A stretch of DNA of 11,640 nt from Moraxellaceae bacterium UBA2032 (GCA_002333125.1 DDBM01000201.1:7696-19335), one strand, 5' to 3'. Positions 1 through 9,077 are shown, counted from the first letter of the stretch. Numbers and translations are program-made. The notes: a model not told the origin generated them from the letters alone.

Positions 1-257
1 CCTTCTTGAAGGTTTAAGTAGTCACCCAAAACAACAGCACCAACCGAATCTTGCTCTAAGTTTAGAGCCATACCGAAGATGCCGCCATCGAACTCAATCA
101 TTTCGCCATACATTACATCAGCTAAGCCATGAATGCGGACGATACCATCAGATACCTTCACTACTGTGCCTTCGTTACGGGCTTCAGCAGTGGCGTTGAG
201 ATCGCTAATACGCTGTTTAATCAGCGAGCTGATCTCGGAAGGATTCAGTTGCTGCAT
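1..257 (-). CDS. atpA: ATP synthase F1 subunit alpha, N-terminal part (runs off the window)
   Basis: The first 85 codons of the F1 alpha subunit, the nucleotide-binding but non-catalytic partner of beta in the alpha3beta3 head at the inner face of the cytoplasmic membrane. The reading frame starts [17 protein letters not shown] and continues through the beta-barrel N-domain, with the family pattern [22 protein letters not shown] followed by residues matching the GxxGMALNLE region. The Walker A region would lie beyond the left edge. The ATG at 255-257 is preceded by GAGGAAC about nine bases upstream. It lies 20 bases after the atpH stop, in the standard atp operon order. The 3' end is missing only because of the window boundary; nothing in the visible part looks broken. 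Confidence 0.96.
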   Translation of the reverse strand, partial: MQQLNPSEISSLIKQRISDLNATAEARNEGTVVKVSDGIVRIHGLADVMYGEMIEFDGGIFGMALNLEQDSVGAVVLGDYLNLQE

Positions 258-277
258 GATGCGCTGTTCCTCAAAAA

Positions 278-820
278 TTATGTATTCAGGGTGGCACTCA
301 ATTTTGCCAACTTTCCGCGCACGGAAGCATCAATCACCAAATCGCCCGTACGGACAACGATACCACCAATTAAGGCTGTATCAACTTCGGTACGGATGTT
401 AATACGACGATCAAGTTTTACTGCTAATTGCTTGGCTAATGCTTCTTGTTGCTCATCACTCAGTGCAAAAGCACTGGTCACAACAACATCAGCCGTTTTT
501 TCGCTTTTAGCTTTTTCGTCTTCGTATAAATCAGCGATTGCTGGCAGTGCCATCAAACGTTTGTTAGCTGCGACAAGACCTAAAAAGTTACGCACACTGG
601 CAGATAACTCGCCACCGCAGGCAGCAAACAATGCCGCTGTTTGTTCGGCAACAGTCATGCTTGGGCGTGACAGGTAACGAGCAAATGCTTCATCTTGAAC
701 AATAGCCGCTGCAAGAGCCAACTGGTTTGACCAAAGAGCCAATTCCAATTTGCCTTCAGCATTGGCATATTCAAATGCTGCCTTTGCGTACGGACGTGCC
801 ACAGTGGTTAATTCAGCCAT
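278..820 (-). CDS. atpH: ATP synthase F1 subunit delta
   Basis: Delta subunit, part of the peripheral stalk that clamps the top of the F1 head to the b subunits. It is 180 residues long, close to the 177 of E. coli. It begins [19 protein letters not shown], a close match to the family N-terminus, and ends with the conserved C-terminal stretch containing [25 protein letters not shown] two codons further upstream (824-826) is in frame. I chose the ATG at 818-820 because the AAGAGA element then sits about eight bases away instead of two, and because relatives start MAEL. It lies between atpF (20-base gap) and atpA (20-base gap) and is presumably co-transcribed with both. Confidence 0.95.
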   Translation of the reverse strand: MAELTTVARPYAKAAFEYANAEGKLELALWSNQLALAAAIVQDEAFARYLSRPSMTVAEQTAALFAACGGELSASVRNFLGLVAANKRLMALPAIADLYEDEKAKSEKTADVVVTSAFALSDEQQEALAKQLAVKLDRRINIRTEVDTALIGGIVVRTGDLVIDASVRGKLAKLSATLNT

Positions 821-840
821 GTTCACTGTCTCTTAGAGAG

Positions 841-1311
841 TTATAGCTCAGTTGCCAATTGATTTAACATTGCCGCGTGTGCTGCTGCATTCACTTCAGC
901 TTGTAAAATCTTTTCTGCACCAGCGATTGCTAAAGCAGCAACTTGAGCGCGTAACACATCACGCGCACGATTGCTTTCTTGTTCAATCTGTTCGCGGGCT
1001 TGCGCTTTAACACGCTCACTCTCTGCTTGAGCTTGCGCTTTAGCTTCTTCAACCAACTGGCTTGCGCGACGATTTGCTTGTTCTAACAATTGAGCAGTTT
1101 GCTCTTTTGCAGCTTTTAACTCTTGAGCCACTTGCTCTTGAGCCGTTTTCAAATCATCTTGAGCTTTGCTCGCAGCATTTAAACCGTCTGCGATTTTCTT
1201 TTGCCGATCGGCAAGTGCTTTTGTTAGAGGAGGCCACACAAACTTCATGCAAAAATACACGAAGATTGCAAAAGAAATAGCCTGACCTAACAAAGTTGCA
1301 TTAATATTCAT
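841..1311 (-). CDS. atpF: ATP synthase Fo subunit b
   Basis: Subunit b, whose dimer forms the membrane-anchored peripheral stalk. It is 156 residues, the usual gammaproteobacterial length. One transmembrane helix covers roughly residues 5-25, followed by the conserved [20 protein letters not shown] segment with Arg36. A long charged, Ala/Glu/Gln/Lys-rich helix then runs to about residue 125, as expected for the coiled-coil stalk, and a short C-terminal delta-binding part ends the protein. The ATG at 1309-1311 has a clear GAGGTG ribosome binding site six bases upstream. It sits 49 bases after atpE, a slightly wider gap than elsewhere in the operon. Confidence 0.96.
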   Translation of the reverse strand: MNINATLLGQAISFAIFVYFCMKFVWPPLTKALADRQKKIADGLNAASKAQDDLKTAQEQVAQELKAAKEQTAQLLEQANRRASQLVEEAKAQAQAESERVKAQAREQIEQESNRARDVLRAQVAALAIAGAEKILQAEVNAAAHAAMLNQLATEL

Positions 1312-1360
1312 GCTAACACCTCATTTGGCAGTTGCAGTGGATATGCGCCTAAGCGACTTA

Positions 1361-1624
<264 letters not shown>

Positions 1625-1661
1625 TTACCTCAGTTAGTAGTCAAAAGAAAAGGGAATTAAA

Positions 1662-2898
<1,237 letters not shown>

Positions 2899-2957
2899 GC
2901 CAACTCCAAACAGGTGATGCCAAAAGACAGGGCTACCTGTAAATTCAATCGCGGCGA

Positions 2958-2986
2958 ATTGTATAGATTGCCCACTAAATTAGCAA
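2958..2986 (-). promoter_or_regulatory. Candidate sigma70 promoter of the atp operon
   Basis: On the minus strand TTGCTA (2981-2986) and TACAAT (2958-2963) match the -35 and -10 consensus at 4/6 and 5/6 positions and are exactly 17 bases apart. Transcription would start near 2950, giving a leader of about 50 bases before the atpI GTG. It is the only good hexamer pair found in the 126-base gap between the thioesterase and atpI. Confidence 0.6.
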
Positions 2987-3000
2987 GAGCTTGTTACTTT

Positions 3001-3020
3001 TTAGTGTTATTACACACTAA
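3001..3020. repeat. Short AT-rich hairpin between the hem and atp operons
   Basis: Perfect 7-base inverted repeat (TTAGTGT, six-base loop, ACACTAA), four bases past the thioesterase stop and 14 bases upstream of the atp -35 box. Its place suggests a weak terminator for the hem operon. However, the T-rich flank follows the stem on the plus strand (TTTGTTATTTTT), not the minus strand that needs it. It could also be an operator for the atp promoter. The role is unresolved. Confidence 0.35.
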
Positions 3021-3024
3021 TTTG

Positions 3025-3549
3025 TTATTTTTCACGCGATGTTTTGAGGCGAGAAATGGCTTTACCTAAGAGTGTTTCGGGCTGTTTGTGAGGATTTTGA
3101 GCGTCAACAGCTAGAGTGTTTCCAACGGTTTGCTCTAAGTTAATAATAGTTTGTTTTAATTCTTCGGGTAAAATCACTTTTTGCCCTGCCCTATCGACCA
3201 TCACAACAATGGCTTCACCTGTGGCCACAATACTTTTTTGTTGTTGGCTAAACACAACATATTCCATTCTAAAGCCCGAAGCGCGTAATTCGACAACACG
3301 CGCCCCTAGCTCTAATTCATCAGGATAACTAATTGATTTTAAATAACGGCAACTGTTAGCAGCAACCACAGGATTAAATACATCTAACTGGTCTAATGCA
3401 CCAATCGTTTGCAAATAACTAATACGCACGCTTTCAAAATAACGATAATAAATAATGTTATTTACATGAGCAAAGGCATCCATTTCGCCCCATGCAACCG
3501 TTTGAGGCTGAACAATCGCAAAGTCGCTTAAATTACTCAACACACTCAT
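3025..3549 (-). CDS. Acyl-CoA thioesterase, 4HBT hotdog-fold family (YbgC/FadM type)
   Basis: Predicted acyl-CoA thioesterase of the 4-hydroxybenzoyl-CoA thioesterase family; the true substrate cannot be read from sequence. It has 174 residues, with the hotdog domain at about 10-130. The family signature WGEMDAFAHVNNIIYYRYFES spans residues 20-40 and includes the presumed catalytic Asp24 with His28 and Asn30. The C-terminal 40 residues extend past the usual domain end and are hydrophilic. The ATG at 3547-3549 has AGGAAA about seven bases upstream and lies nine bases after the hemY stop, so this looks like the last gene of the hem operon. It has no evident enzymatic link to haem synthesis. A long-chain or housekeeping acyl-CoA hydrolase is the best guess. 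Confidence 0.85.
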   Translation of the reverse strand: MSVLSNLSDFAIVQPQTVAWGEMDAFAHVNNIIYYRYFESVRISYLQTIGALDQLDVFNPVVAANSCRYLKSISYPDELELGARVVELRASGFRMEYVVFSQQQKSIVATGEAIVVMVDRAGQKVILPEELKQTIINLEQTVGNTLAVDAQNPHKQPETLLGKAISRLKTSREK

Positions 3550-3558
3550 GATATTTTC

Positions 3559-4776
3559 CTAAGGTAAAGGCAAGGCAGGCAACGGTTGTTTTAATAATTG
3601 ATTTAAGCCCGCTATTAAATAATGGCCTGCTTCTGGGTCGTTACTATGTTGTAATAAACGCACAAATTCGGCAAAAGTTTCGGGGTTTTTATGTAATACC
3701 AAACTTTGTTCAAAATAGCCTTTAGCTGCTTGCCATTGATGGCACTGCATACTTAAACGCCCTAAAGTAAGTAATAACGCAGGGCTTTGAGGATGTAATA
3801 CTAGCCATTGCTTAGCCTGTTCTAAGGCTATTTCGGGGTCGGCATGTAAAATTCGACCATATAAAGTGACTAAGCCATTGTGCCATTGTTCACCTAAAAC
3901 ACGATAACAAATCCGCGCACTCTCATCATAACAAGCAAGAGAAATTAAGGTTTGTACATAACTTAATACCACGTCGGTATCACGCTGATAATGGCGTGGC
4001 ACTTGCTGCCAAAAATTTTGCAATTGCCCAAAGGCATGTGTTTTATCAACTCGACCTGTCGTTTTGGCAATAAATTCAAAGCTATGTAAATATGCTGACT
4101 GTAGTAAGGCTTGTTGCGGCAAAGTATCGGTGGGTGCTTTAGATAAAATAGGCAACCACTCTAACAAGTCTGACCATGCTTGTAATTTAACCAATGCTTC
4201 TAGTAATAACTGGCTAATGACTCGCTCTTTTTTATAGTGCGGATAAATACTTTTAAGACGCGCAGCGGCAGCTTCCCATTGTCCTGTTGCCAACCACAAT
4301 TTAATACGCTCTATATGTACCGTTAAATGATGTTTTTTATCATTGATTAAGTTTAAATAATCTTCGGCTCGTTGTACCGCCTGTTGTGCTTGGGCGGCTT
4401 TTACGGCAGCCAAATACGCAGCTAAAGGCTCGGTGGCAGCTTTCGCTGAGCGTACAAAGAGTTTTTCGGCAGCAGCATGATTGTCGAGGCTAAGCATGGC
4501 CATGCCTTGACCAAAATAACGTTGTGCTTGCTGATAACGACGCAAGGTCAACCAGCGTTTAAATAAGGCTCTAAGACCTAAAGTACCTAACAATACTTCT
4601 AATAAAACAAACGCACTCACCAATGCTGTGGTTAATGCAATAACCGCTAACATAAGGCTCATTTCTATAGAGGTGTTGCGCCAAACCAACAAAACATAAC
4701 CACTGTCTTCAATAAACGCAAAGCCTAACGCTACACCAACAATAATAAATAATAAGCCAAACAGCACGTTAATCAT
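3559..4776 (-). CDS. hemY: HemY-type TPR membrane protein of the hem operon
   Basis: Inner-membrane protein of the proteobacterial HemY family, found after hemX in hem operons; its exact biochemical role in haem synthesis is not settled. It has 405 residues (E. coli 398). Two N-terminal membrane helices (about 3-22 and 38-64) enclose a short segment with the family pattern GYVLLVWRNTSIEMSL. From about residue 80 on it is all-helical with tetratricopeptide-like repeats, the clearest being around 325-360 (PALLLTLGRLSMQCHQWQAA). Its start overlaps the hemX stop in an ATGA, which implies coupled translation. It must not be confused with Bacillus HemY, a flavin enzyme: no dinucleotide-binding GxGxxG motif is present. 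The C-terminus is Leu/Pro-rich. Confidence 0.92.
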   Translation of the reverse strand: MINVLFGLLFIIVGVALGFAFIEDSGYVLLVWRNTSIEMSLMLAVIALTTALVSAFVLLEVLLGTLGLRALFKRWLTLRRYQQAQRYFGQGMAMLSLDNHAAAEKLFVRSAKAATEPLAAYLAAVKAAQAQQAVQRAEDYLNLINDKKHHLTVHIERIKLWLATGQWEAAAARLKSIYPHYKKERVISQLLLEALVKLQAWSDLLEWLPILSKAPTDTLPQQALLQSAYLHSFEFIAKTTGRVDKTHAFGQLQNFWQQVPRHYQRDTDVVLSYVQTLISLACYDESARICYRVLGEQWHNGLVTLYGRILHADPEIALEQAKQWLVLHPQSPALLLTLGRLSMQCHQWQAAKGYFEQSLVLHKNPETFAEFVRLLQHSNDPEAGHYLIAGLNQLLKQPLPALPLP

Positions 4777-5774
4777 GGTGCGGCACTCGATACAAGAGGA
4801 GCTTCTACTTGCTCAGCAGTAATTAACTTAGCCAAAACCTTGGGGGTATAATTTAACTGCGCCTGAGCAATACTTAAATCAACTGCTGCTAAAGATTGAA
4901 TTTGTTGTAACCATGTGGCGTATTGTGGATATAAATGCTGATACGGTTGCAGTAAATTAGCTGCCTCGTTAAGACTTTGCTGATAACGAGCTTGTTGCTG
5001 TTGCCATAAGGCTAACTGGGCTTGATGCAATGACAAATAAGCATTTTGCTGCACTAACCAACGCTGGTCTTGTGCTAATAATGGCTTATGCTGATTATCA
5101 TAGTGCTGAATACTAATTAAGCCTTTTAATACTGCCCAACCTTTATCCCATGCGTTTTGTGGTGTATTTGAGGAAGACTGTGGCGTAACTTGTGGCGTTT
5201 TTTGCAATGCCATTGGCTCATTGACGCTTTGTTTGAGCGCATCTAATTGTAAAGAAAGTCCTGCATAATCAATTTGTTGATTTTGCGACAACGCTAATAC
5301 GTCTTGAGCAATCGCTTCTCTTAAAGACAAGGTGGTATGTGTGCCATATTCTGCTAATAATTGGTCTGCAGTTTGTAATAACATGACGGCACTTTGACTA
5401 TTGTGCTGCAACCATAAATGCTGCTCAGCCAACTCGACATAATGCCCGACTTGTTTAAGTAACCATGCTTGTTTTTGCATAGGTTGAACGGCTGTTTTTA
5501 ACTGCCCTAACTGAGCTTGTAGCTGGTCAACTTGTTGTTGTAATACTACATTTTTAGATTGCGTTTGAACTTGTTGCTCTTTAATAAGCTGTAACTGGCC
5601 AACTATTTCTTCGTAGTGAGCGAGTTCTCTATTTTTATAACGAATACCATGATAATAAAGCAGATAGCTGGCTATTATGGTTAAAATCACCAAAATAATG
5701 GTTGCTCGCCCCCAAAAACCAAGTTTTAAGGCAATTTTAGGAAACACATGAATAGGTTGACGAGTTTGGCTCAT
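4773..5774 (-). CDS. hemX: HemX, membrane-anchored protein of the hem operon
   Basis: HemX family protein, often annotated as a uroporphyrin-III C-methyltransferase although this branch has no visible methyltransferase fold or SAM-binding motif. It is 333 residues. There is a cytoplasmic N-terminus, one membrane helix (about 19-42), then a Gln-rich coiled coil (about 48-100), followed by the family region WLLKQVGHYVELAEQHLWLQ and a helical periplasmic C-terminal part unusually rich in Gln. The start is uncertain. ATG at 5772-5774 and GTG at 5778-5780 are both in frame, neither has a good ribosome binding site, and a TAA closes the frame 33 bases above the GTG. It overlaps hemY by four bases and lies about 60 bases after hemD. 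Confidence 0.88.
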   Translation of the reverse strand: MSQTRQPIHVFPKIALKLGFWGRATIILVILTIIASYLLYYHGIRYKNRELAHYEEIVGQLQLIKEQQVQTQSKNVVLQQQVDQLQAQLGQLKTAVQPMQKQAWLLKQVGHYVELAEQHLWLQHNSQSAVMLLQTADQLLAEYGTHTTLSLREAIAQDVLALSQNQQIDYAGLSLQLDALKQSVNEPMALQKTPQVTPQSSSNTPQNAWDKGWAVLKGLISIQHYDNQHKPLLAQDQRWLVQQNAYLSLHQAQLALWQQQQARYQQSLNEAANLLQPYQHLYPQYATWLQQIQSLAAVDLSIAQAQLNYTPKVLAKLITAEQVEAPLVSSAAP

Positions 5775-5837
5775 TGTCACAAGTCTGCTTTTGTAATCAG
5801 GGTTTAGGCATTACACCAGATACGTACACTTTAACGG

Positions 5838-6608
5838 CTAATCAATAACATGCTCTTGGCGGTTTTGCCACAAAGAGAGCGTTAAAATAATATCTGTGGG
5901 TTTAATGCTTGCTGAGATTAACACGGTTTTAATGCCTTTTTGTGTCGCCAAATCGGCTAAACGTGAGCTTATTACTAATATCGGTATTTTTTGTGCTTGT
6001 TGTGCGGCAATATTAAGCCATTGCGTTAAGGTTTCGCCACTGGTAATTATCACAATATCAATAGAGTCTGCTTGTAAGGCTTGCCATGTATTATGTGCTA
6101 TTGCAGGAAGTTGACGACGATACAAGTTTATATAATCGACTTGAACGCCTTGTGCCTGCATGGTATCACGCACCAAATTACGCCCGCCCTCGCCTCTTAA
6201 TACTAATAAACGCTGTCCTTGCTGCAATTGTTGTAATTGTGGCAATTGCAATAAACCTTCGCTGGTTTCTTGTTGTGGCACGACAGGGTTAATTAAGTAC
6301 GAATATAATACCTGCGCTGTGCTTTCACCCACCGCCAACCATGCAACATCTACAGGCCATTGTGGCCAATAATCCGCCAACGCCTTTAAACCTAATTCAG
6401 CAGCAGTAGGACTCACCACAAAAACCATGTCGTAACGATCTAAATCTAATAAATACTGCTTGGCCGTTGGGCTAAGAGGCATGGCTTCGACTTCTAATAA
6501 AGGCAAAGCCAATACCGTTGCACCTTGATGCTGTAGTGCATCACTTAAACCGTGAGCGCGTGCCTCAGGACGGGTATTTACAATCCGCAAGCCGTGTAAA
6601 TTAGCCAT
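5838..6608 (-). CDS. hemD: Uroporphyrinogen-III synthase
   Basis: Cyclises hydroxymethylbilane to uroporphyrinogen III with inversion of ring D; cytosolic. It has 256 residues (E. coli 246). The fold has two alpha/beta domains. Family landmarks are RIVNTRPEA (8-16), [11 protein letters not shown] (64-74), [10 protein letters not shown] (92-101), [11 protein letters not shown] (136-146) followed by YRR (163-165), and IITSGETL (187-194). The frame is open to 6668, but I chose the ATG at 6606-6608. It gives the family N-terminus, has TGAGGT just upstream, and overlaps the hemC stop as ATGGCTAA, so the two genes are probably translationally coupled. A Gln/Leu run at 121-132 is coded by repeated CAATTG-like units and may be length-variable. 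Confidence 0.93.
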   Translation of the reverse strand: MANLHGLRIVNTRPEARAHGLSDALQHQGATVLALPLLEVEAMPLSPTAKQYLLDLDRYDMVFVVSPTAAELGLKALADYWPQWPVDVAWLAVGESTAQVLYSYLINPVVPQQETSEGLLQLPQLQQLQQGQRLLVLRGEGGRNLVRDTMQAQGVQVDYINLYRRQLPAIAHNTWQALQADSIDIVIITSGETLTQWLNIAAQQAQKIPILVISSRLADLATQKGIKTVLISASIKPTDIILTLSLWQNRQEHVID

Positions 6609-7518
6609 ATACCTCAGCCAAAATAGCTGCCGCACCTTGATTAAGCAGCCCCGTTGCGACTTGCTCACCTAAGGCTTCAACTGCTAATAAATCTTGTGTT
6701 TTGCCTTGTTGATGGATGATTTGTTGACCATCAATACTGCCTACTAGGGCATTAAGAGTGAGAATTTGATTGTCGATGGTGGCATAACCTGCAATAGGCA
6801 CTTGGCAACCACCTTGCAAACGGCGATTCATGGCACGTTCGGCCTGAACACATACAGCTGTTTGTGGATGATGCAAAGGAGCTAATAACCTATGTAATTC
6901 GGTATCGTTAATTCGTGTTTCGATGCCTACCGCGCCCTGCCCTACGGCGGGTAAAAGCTGCGTTAGTTGCTGGCGTAAACGGGTTTCTAAACCTAAACGC
7001 TTTAAGCCTGCACTGGCTAAAATAATGGCATCATATTCGTTGTTATCTAAACGCCCTAAACGTGTCCCCACATTACCGCGCAAATCACGAATCACTAAAT
7101 CGGGGCGCAAAGCACGTAATTGACATTGACGGCGCAAGCTTGATGTACCCACGATTGCGCCTTGTGGTAAGTCATCAAAAGTAGCAAAGTTATTAGACAC
7201 AAAAGCATCGGTCGGGTCTTCACGTTCACAAATCGTAGTAATTGCTAAACCTTCAGGGTATTCCATCGGCACATCTTTCATGGAGTGAACCGCTAAATCG
7301 GCTTCACCTGCCAACATGGCACTTTCTAGCTCTTTTACAAATAAACCTTTGCCACCAATTTTAGCTAAAGGCACATCTAAAATTTTATCGCCTTGCGTAG
7401 TAAAGGTGACTAACTCAATTTTTAAATGCGGATGATGTTTTAATAAATTCGCTTTAACATATTCGGCCTGCCATAAAGCAAGTGGGCTTTTTCGTGTGGC
7501 AATACGTAAGGTTTTCAT
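6601..7518 (-). CDS. hemC: Hydroxymethylbilane synthase (porphobilinogen deaminase)
   Basis: Condenses four porphobilinogens into hydroxymethylbilane, using a covalently bound dipyrromethane cofactor. It has 305 residues, close to E. coli. The cofactor attachment cysteine is Cys238 in [12 protein letters not shown]. The catalytic aspartate is Asp82 in AVHSMKDVP. Arginine-rich substrate loops are present at [11 protein letters not shown] (124-134) and [10 protein letters not shown] (145-154). Nothing is missing. The ATG at 7516-7518 has AGGAAG about seven bases upstream. It is the first gene of the hem operon and overlaps hemD by eight bases. In Pseudomonas hemC follows algR directly; here three other genes lie between, and hemC has its own upstream region with a perfect TATAAT. 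Confidence 0.97.
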   Translation of the reverse strand: MKTLRIATRKSPLALWQAEYVKANLLKHHPHLKIELVTFTTQGDKILDVPLAKIGGKGLFVKELESAMLAGEADLAVHSMKDVPMEYPEGLAITTICEREDPTDAFVSNNFATFDDLPQGAIVGTSSLRRQCQLRALRPDLVIRDLRGNVGTRLGRLDNNEYDAIILASAGLKRLGLETRLRQQLTQLLPAVGQGAVGIETRINDTELHRLLAPLHHPQTAVCVQAERAMNRRLQGGCQVPIAGYATIDNQILTLNALVGSIDGQQIIHQQGKTQDLLAVEALGEQVATGLLNQGAAAILAEVYG

Positions 7519-7570
7519 TGTTATCTTCCTAATACCTTTAACTCTATAAGCTAAAGGACAAAATGTCTTT

Positions 7571-7603
7571 ATTGTCTAAAAAATGTATTATAAACGAGAC
7601 AAT
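7571..7603. repeat. Inverted repeat bracketing the hem -10 box (possible operator)
   Basis: Exact 7-base arms, ATTGTCT (7571-7577) and AGACAAT (7597-7603), 19 bases apart, flank the candidate TATAAT. Further TGTCT copies occur at 7564-7568 and 7646-7650 in the same divergent gap. A dimeric regulator site is possible, but AT-rich chance pairing cannot be excluded. I do not recognise the motif. Confidence 0.3.
7587..7592 (-). promoter_or_regulatory. Candidate -10 box of the hem operon promoter
   Basis: A perfect TATAAT on the minus strand, 69 bases upstream of the hemC ATG. No good -35 hexamer lies 16-18 bases further up (best is CTGTAG at 7610-7615). The promoter may therefore be weak or activator-dependent, or may not be real in this AT-rich gap. 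It is the best candidate found upstream of hemC. Confidence 0.4.
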
Positions 7604-7670
7604 CAATAACTACAGCTTACACATACAACAAAGCACAAAACTTCTTGTCTCATTATTTTTAGTTATATTT

Positions 7671-7779
7671 AAGGAGAGTCATTTTGGATGATTATTTTTC
7701 ATTTATGTGAGATTTATTATCTTACCCTTTAGGCTCTATTGGCTCGACTAGCGTTACGCCTCTACGCCTGACGGGGTTA
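7671..7779 (+). other. Detached 5' end of the mechanosensitive channel gene, with in-frame TGA
   Basis: AAGGAG (7671-7676) is a near-perfect ribosome binding site. A TTG at 7684-7686, seven bases on, opens the same frame as the MscS gene downstream. That frame reads LDDYFSFM, then TGA at 7708-7710, then DLLSYPLGSIGSTSVTPLRLTG straight into the channel gene at 7780. The residues after the stop resemble the stretch before the first membrane helix in MscS relatives, so homology appears to continue above the nearest usable start. The simplest reading is an ancestral Trp codon (TGG) changed to TGA, or a sequence error. The full protein would have 296 residues. An ATG at 7688 opens only a 14-codon out-of-frame stub. 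Confidence 0.6.
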
Positions 7780-8574
7780 TTGTTTATTATTACGCTTACA
7801 TGGTGGCTTTCTACCCTACTTGAAAACAAACTGGTTCAATTTACCCATCACCATCAAACACAAACAGGCAACGCCCACGTTTATGGCTTTATTCGTTTAG
7901 GCCGCTATATTGTGTGGATGATTAGCATGATGATTGGTCTTAACTATTTAGGTTTTGACTTAGGCAGCTTGGCTTTTATTGGTGGTGCTTTTGGGATTGG
8001 CATTGGTTTAGGCTTACAAAATATTTTTAGCAATTTTGCATCAGGTATTATCATTTTATTAGAACGCACCCTTAAACAAGGCGACTTTATTGATTTGCAA
8101 TCGGGTGTGATGGGACGTGTGAGCGAAATCGGTATGCGTTATACACGTGTAACAACCAATGATAATGTGGATGTGATTGTACCTAACTCCGAATTTACCA
8201 CAAGGCGCGTGATTAATTGGACGATGAACAATGATACGAGACGGATTCATGTGCCATTTGGCGTGGCTTATGGTGTTGATAAAAACAAGGTCAAAGAGGC
8301 TGGTTTGGCTGCTGCTGCACAATTAACAGGCATTATAAACATCAAAGGTAAAGAACCTGATGTTTGGCTAGTACGTTTTGGCGATAGTAGTTTAGATTTT
8401 GAATTAGTAGTTTGGCTTGACCGCAATTTATCGGTTACACCACAAATTACCCAAGCAAAATTATTATGGTTGATTGAGTCAGAATTACGCGAAAGAGGTT
8501 TAGAAATACCTTTTCCACAACGCGATTTACATATACGTTCTGGCGTATTGTCTGTTAAACATGTTGATAACTAG
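7780..8574 (+). CDS. MscS-family mechanosensitive ion channel (5' end interrupted)
   Basis: Small-conductance mechanosensitive channel of the MscS family, which releases solutes when the inner membrane is stretched. From the TTG at 7780 it has 264 residues. A shortened first membrane segment (1-17) is followed by a second (about 36-58) and the pore helix TM3 (about 62-95, with the Gly/Ala-rich GGAFGIGIGLGLQNIFSNFA). The beta domain follows (about 100-150, with VIVPNSEF at 132-139), then the C-terminal alpha/beta domain ending near FPQRDLHI. All core parts are present. This start has no good ribosome binding site and cuts into the first helix. The natural start is probably at 7684, separated by an in-frame TGA, so the gene may be a pseudogene or poorly expressed. 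It is divergent from hemC and convergent with the TRL gene. Confidence 0.85.
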   Translation: MFIITLTWWLSTLLENKLVQFTHHHQTQTGNAHVYGFIRLGRYIVWMISMMIGLNYLGFDLGSLAFIGGAFGIGIGLGLQNIFSNFASGIIILLERTLKQGDFIDLQSGVMGRVSEIGMRYTRVTTNDNVDVIVPNSEFTTRRVINWTMNNDTRRIHVPFGVAYGVDKNKVKEAGLAAAAQLTGIINIKGKEPDVWLVRFGDSSLDFELVVWLDRNLSVTPQITQAKLLWLIESELRERGLEIPFPQRDLHIRSGVLSVKHVDN

Positions 8575-8608
8575 CCATAACAATAGACTCTGTTGACGTT
8601 TTGATTTA

Positions 8609-8679
8609 GCCCTCACCCCAACCCTCTCCCACAGGAGAGGGGGTCCTCTCTCCTGTTGGGAGAGAGCTAGAGTGAGGGA
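8609..8679. repeat. REP-like long imperfect palindrome between convergent genes
   Basis: Outer arms CCCTCAC (8610-8616) and GTGAGGG (8672-8678) pair exactly. Inner arms CTCTCCCACAGGAGAG (8624-8639) and CTCTCCTGTTGGGAGAG (8648-8664) pair with one extra base. An eight-base loop and a 7x7 internal bulge separate the parts. The CCCTCACCCCAACCCTCTCCC type of palindrome is widespread as a dispersed repeat in bacterial chromosomes. Its place, 35 bases after the channel gene stop and 84 bases before the TRL stop, would let it protect or end transcripts from both sides, although no clear T-run follows it. The looser GTTGACGTTTTGA (8592-8604) and TCAAACGCCAAC (8726-8737) also face each other around it. 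Confidence 0.75.
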
Positions 8680-8762
8680 AGAACAGCATAACATGCTCAA
8701 AACTCAGCCTATAACAGGCACACCTTCAAACGCCAACAACCCCCAAACAAAGGTTATTTTTA

Positions 8763-9074
8763 TTAGTTACCGTACACAATCACCGTAAAGTCAGACATCA
8801 CACCCATTAAGTTTTGGGTATGGTAGTCAACATGATGAATATGGGTAATACCCGCGTTTTTGGCAGCCGCCTCTACACTCGCATCACCTACCGCATAAAT
8901 ACCTAAAATTGAACGCATCGTGGCACGTCCTACTTTAGTGGGTTTTTCGGTGCTGTCTGTGACTAATAACGGGGCTTTAACATTAGTATATAACGAGCCT
9001 GTTACTGGGCTAACTGCTGATGCACAGCCTGAAAGCAAAGTGGCAACTAAAATTGGCCACAACAAATGTTTCAT
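8763..9074 (-). CDS. TRL-like family small lipoprotein
   Basis: 103-residue predicted lipoprotein of the TRL-like family (named from a tRNA-associated locus; function unknown). A short signal peptide ends in the lipobox LSGC, with the lipidated cysteine at residue 17. The mature part has the family pattern GSLYTNVKAPLLVT (26-39), then VGRATMRSILGIYAVGDASV and a C-terminal half with HIHHVDYHTQN and VIVYG. The ATG at 9072-9074 is three bases after the hydrolase stop. Its GAGGAA ribosome binding site lies inside the end of the hydrolase gene, so the two are very likely co-translated. Residue +2 after the lipid cysteine is Ala, not Asp, which by the E. coli rule predicts the outer membrane. No tRNA gene is nearby. 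Confidence 0.8.
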   Translation of the reverse strand: MKHLLWPILVATLLSGCASAVSPVTGSLYTNVKAPLLVTDSTEKPTKVGRATMRSILGIYAVGDASVEAAAKNAGITHIHHVDYHTQNLMGVMSDFTVIVYGN

Positions 9075-9077
9075 TAA

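Noticed and set aside
129..677. Long plus-strand ORF opposite atpH and atpA
   Set aside because: Antisense shadow of two well-recognised genes; low-complexity Ser/Ala/Thr-rich translation with no family resemblance.
3559..4776. HemY as protoporphyrinogen oxidase
   Set aside because: No FAD-binding GxGxxG motif; two membrane helices and TPR-like repeats match the unrelated proteobacterial HemY family.
4773..5774. HemX as a SAM-dependent uroporphyrinogen methyltransferase
   Set aside because: The protein is a membrane helix, coiled coil and helical tail; no methyltransferase motifs are visible.
5896..6372. Plus-strand ORFs opposite hemD
   Set aside because: Short overlapping shadows rich in Cys and Asn, without ribosome binding sites or recognisable motifs.
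6609..6668. Longer hemD N-terminus starting deep inside hemC
   Set aside because: The extra 20 residues do not resemble HemD N-termini, and the ATG overlapping the hemC stop gives the family start.
7708..7710. TGA read as tryptophan (alternative genetic code) or selenocysteine
   Set aside because: hemX ends properly at TGA and no gene here has internal TGA; no selenocysteine-type hairpin is seen just after it, and MscS channels are not selenoproteins.
7688..7732. 14-codon ORF starting ATG after the AAGGAG site, possible leader peptide for the channel gene
   Set aside because: Its spacing from the ribosome binding site (11 bases) is worse than that of the in-frame TTG, it is out of the channel frame, and it ends in TAG with no attenuator-like hairpins after it.
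8059..8322. Minus-strand ORF opposite the channel gene
   Set aside because: Antisense shadow of a clear MscS coding region.
8609..8679. CRISPR-like or tandem repeat
   Set aside because: It is a single palindrome, with no repeated units at regular spacing.
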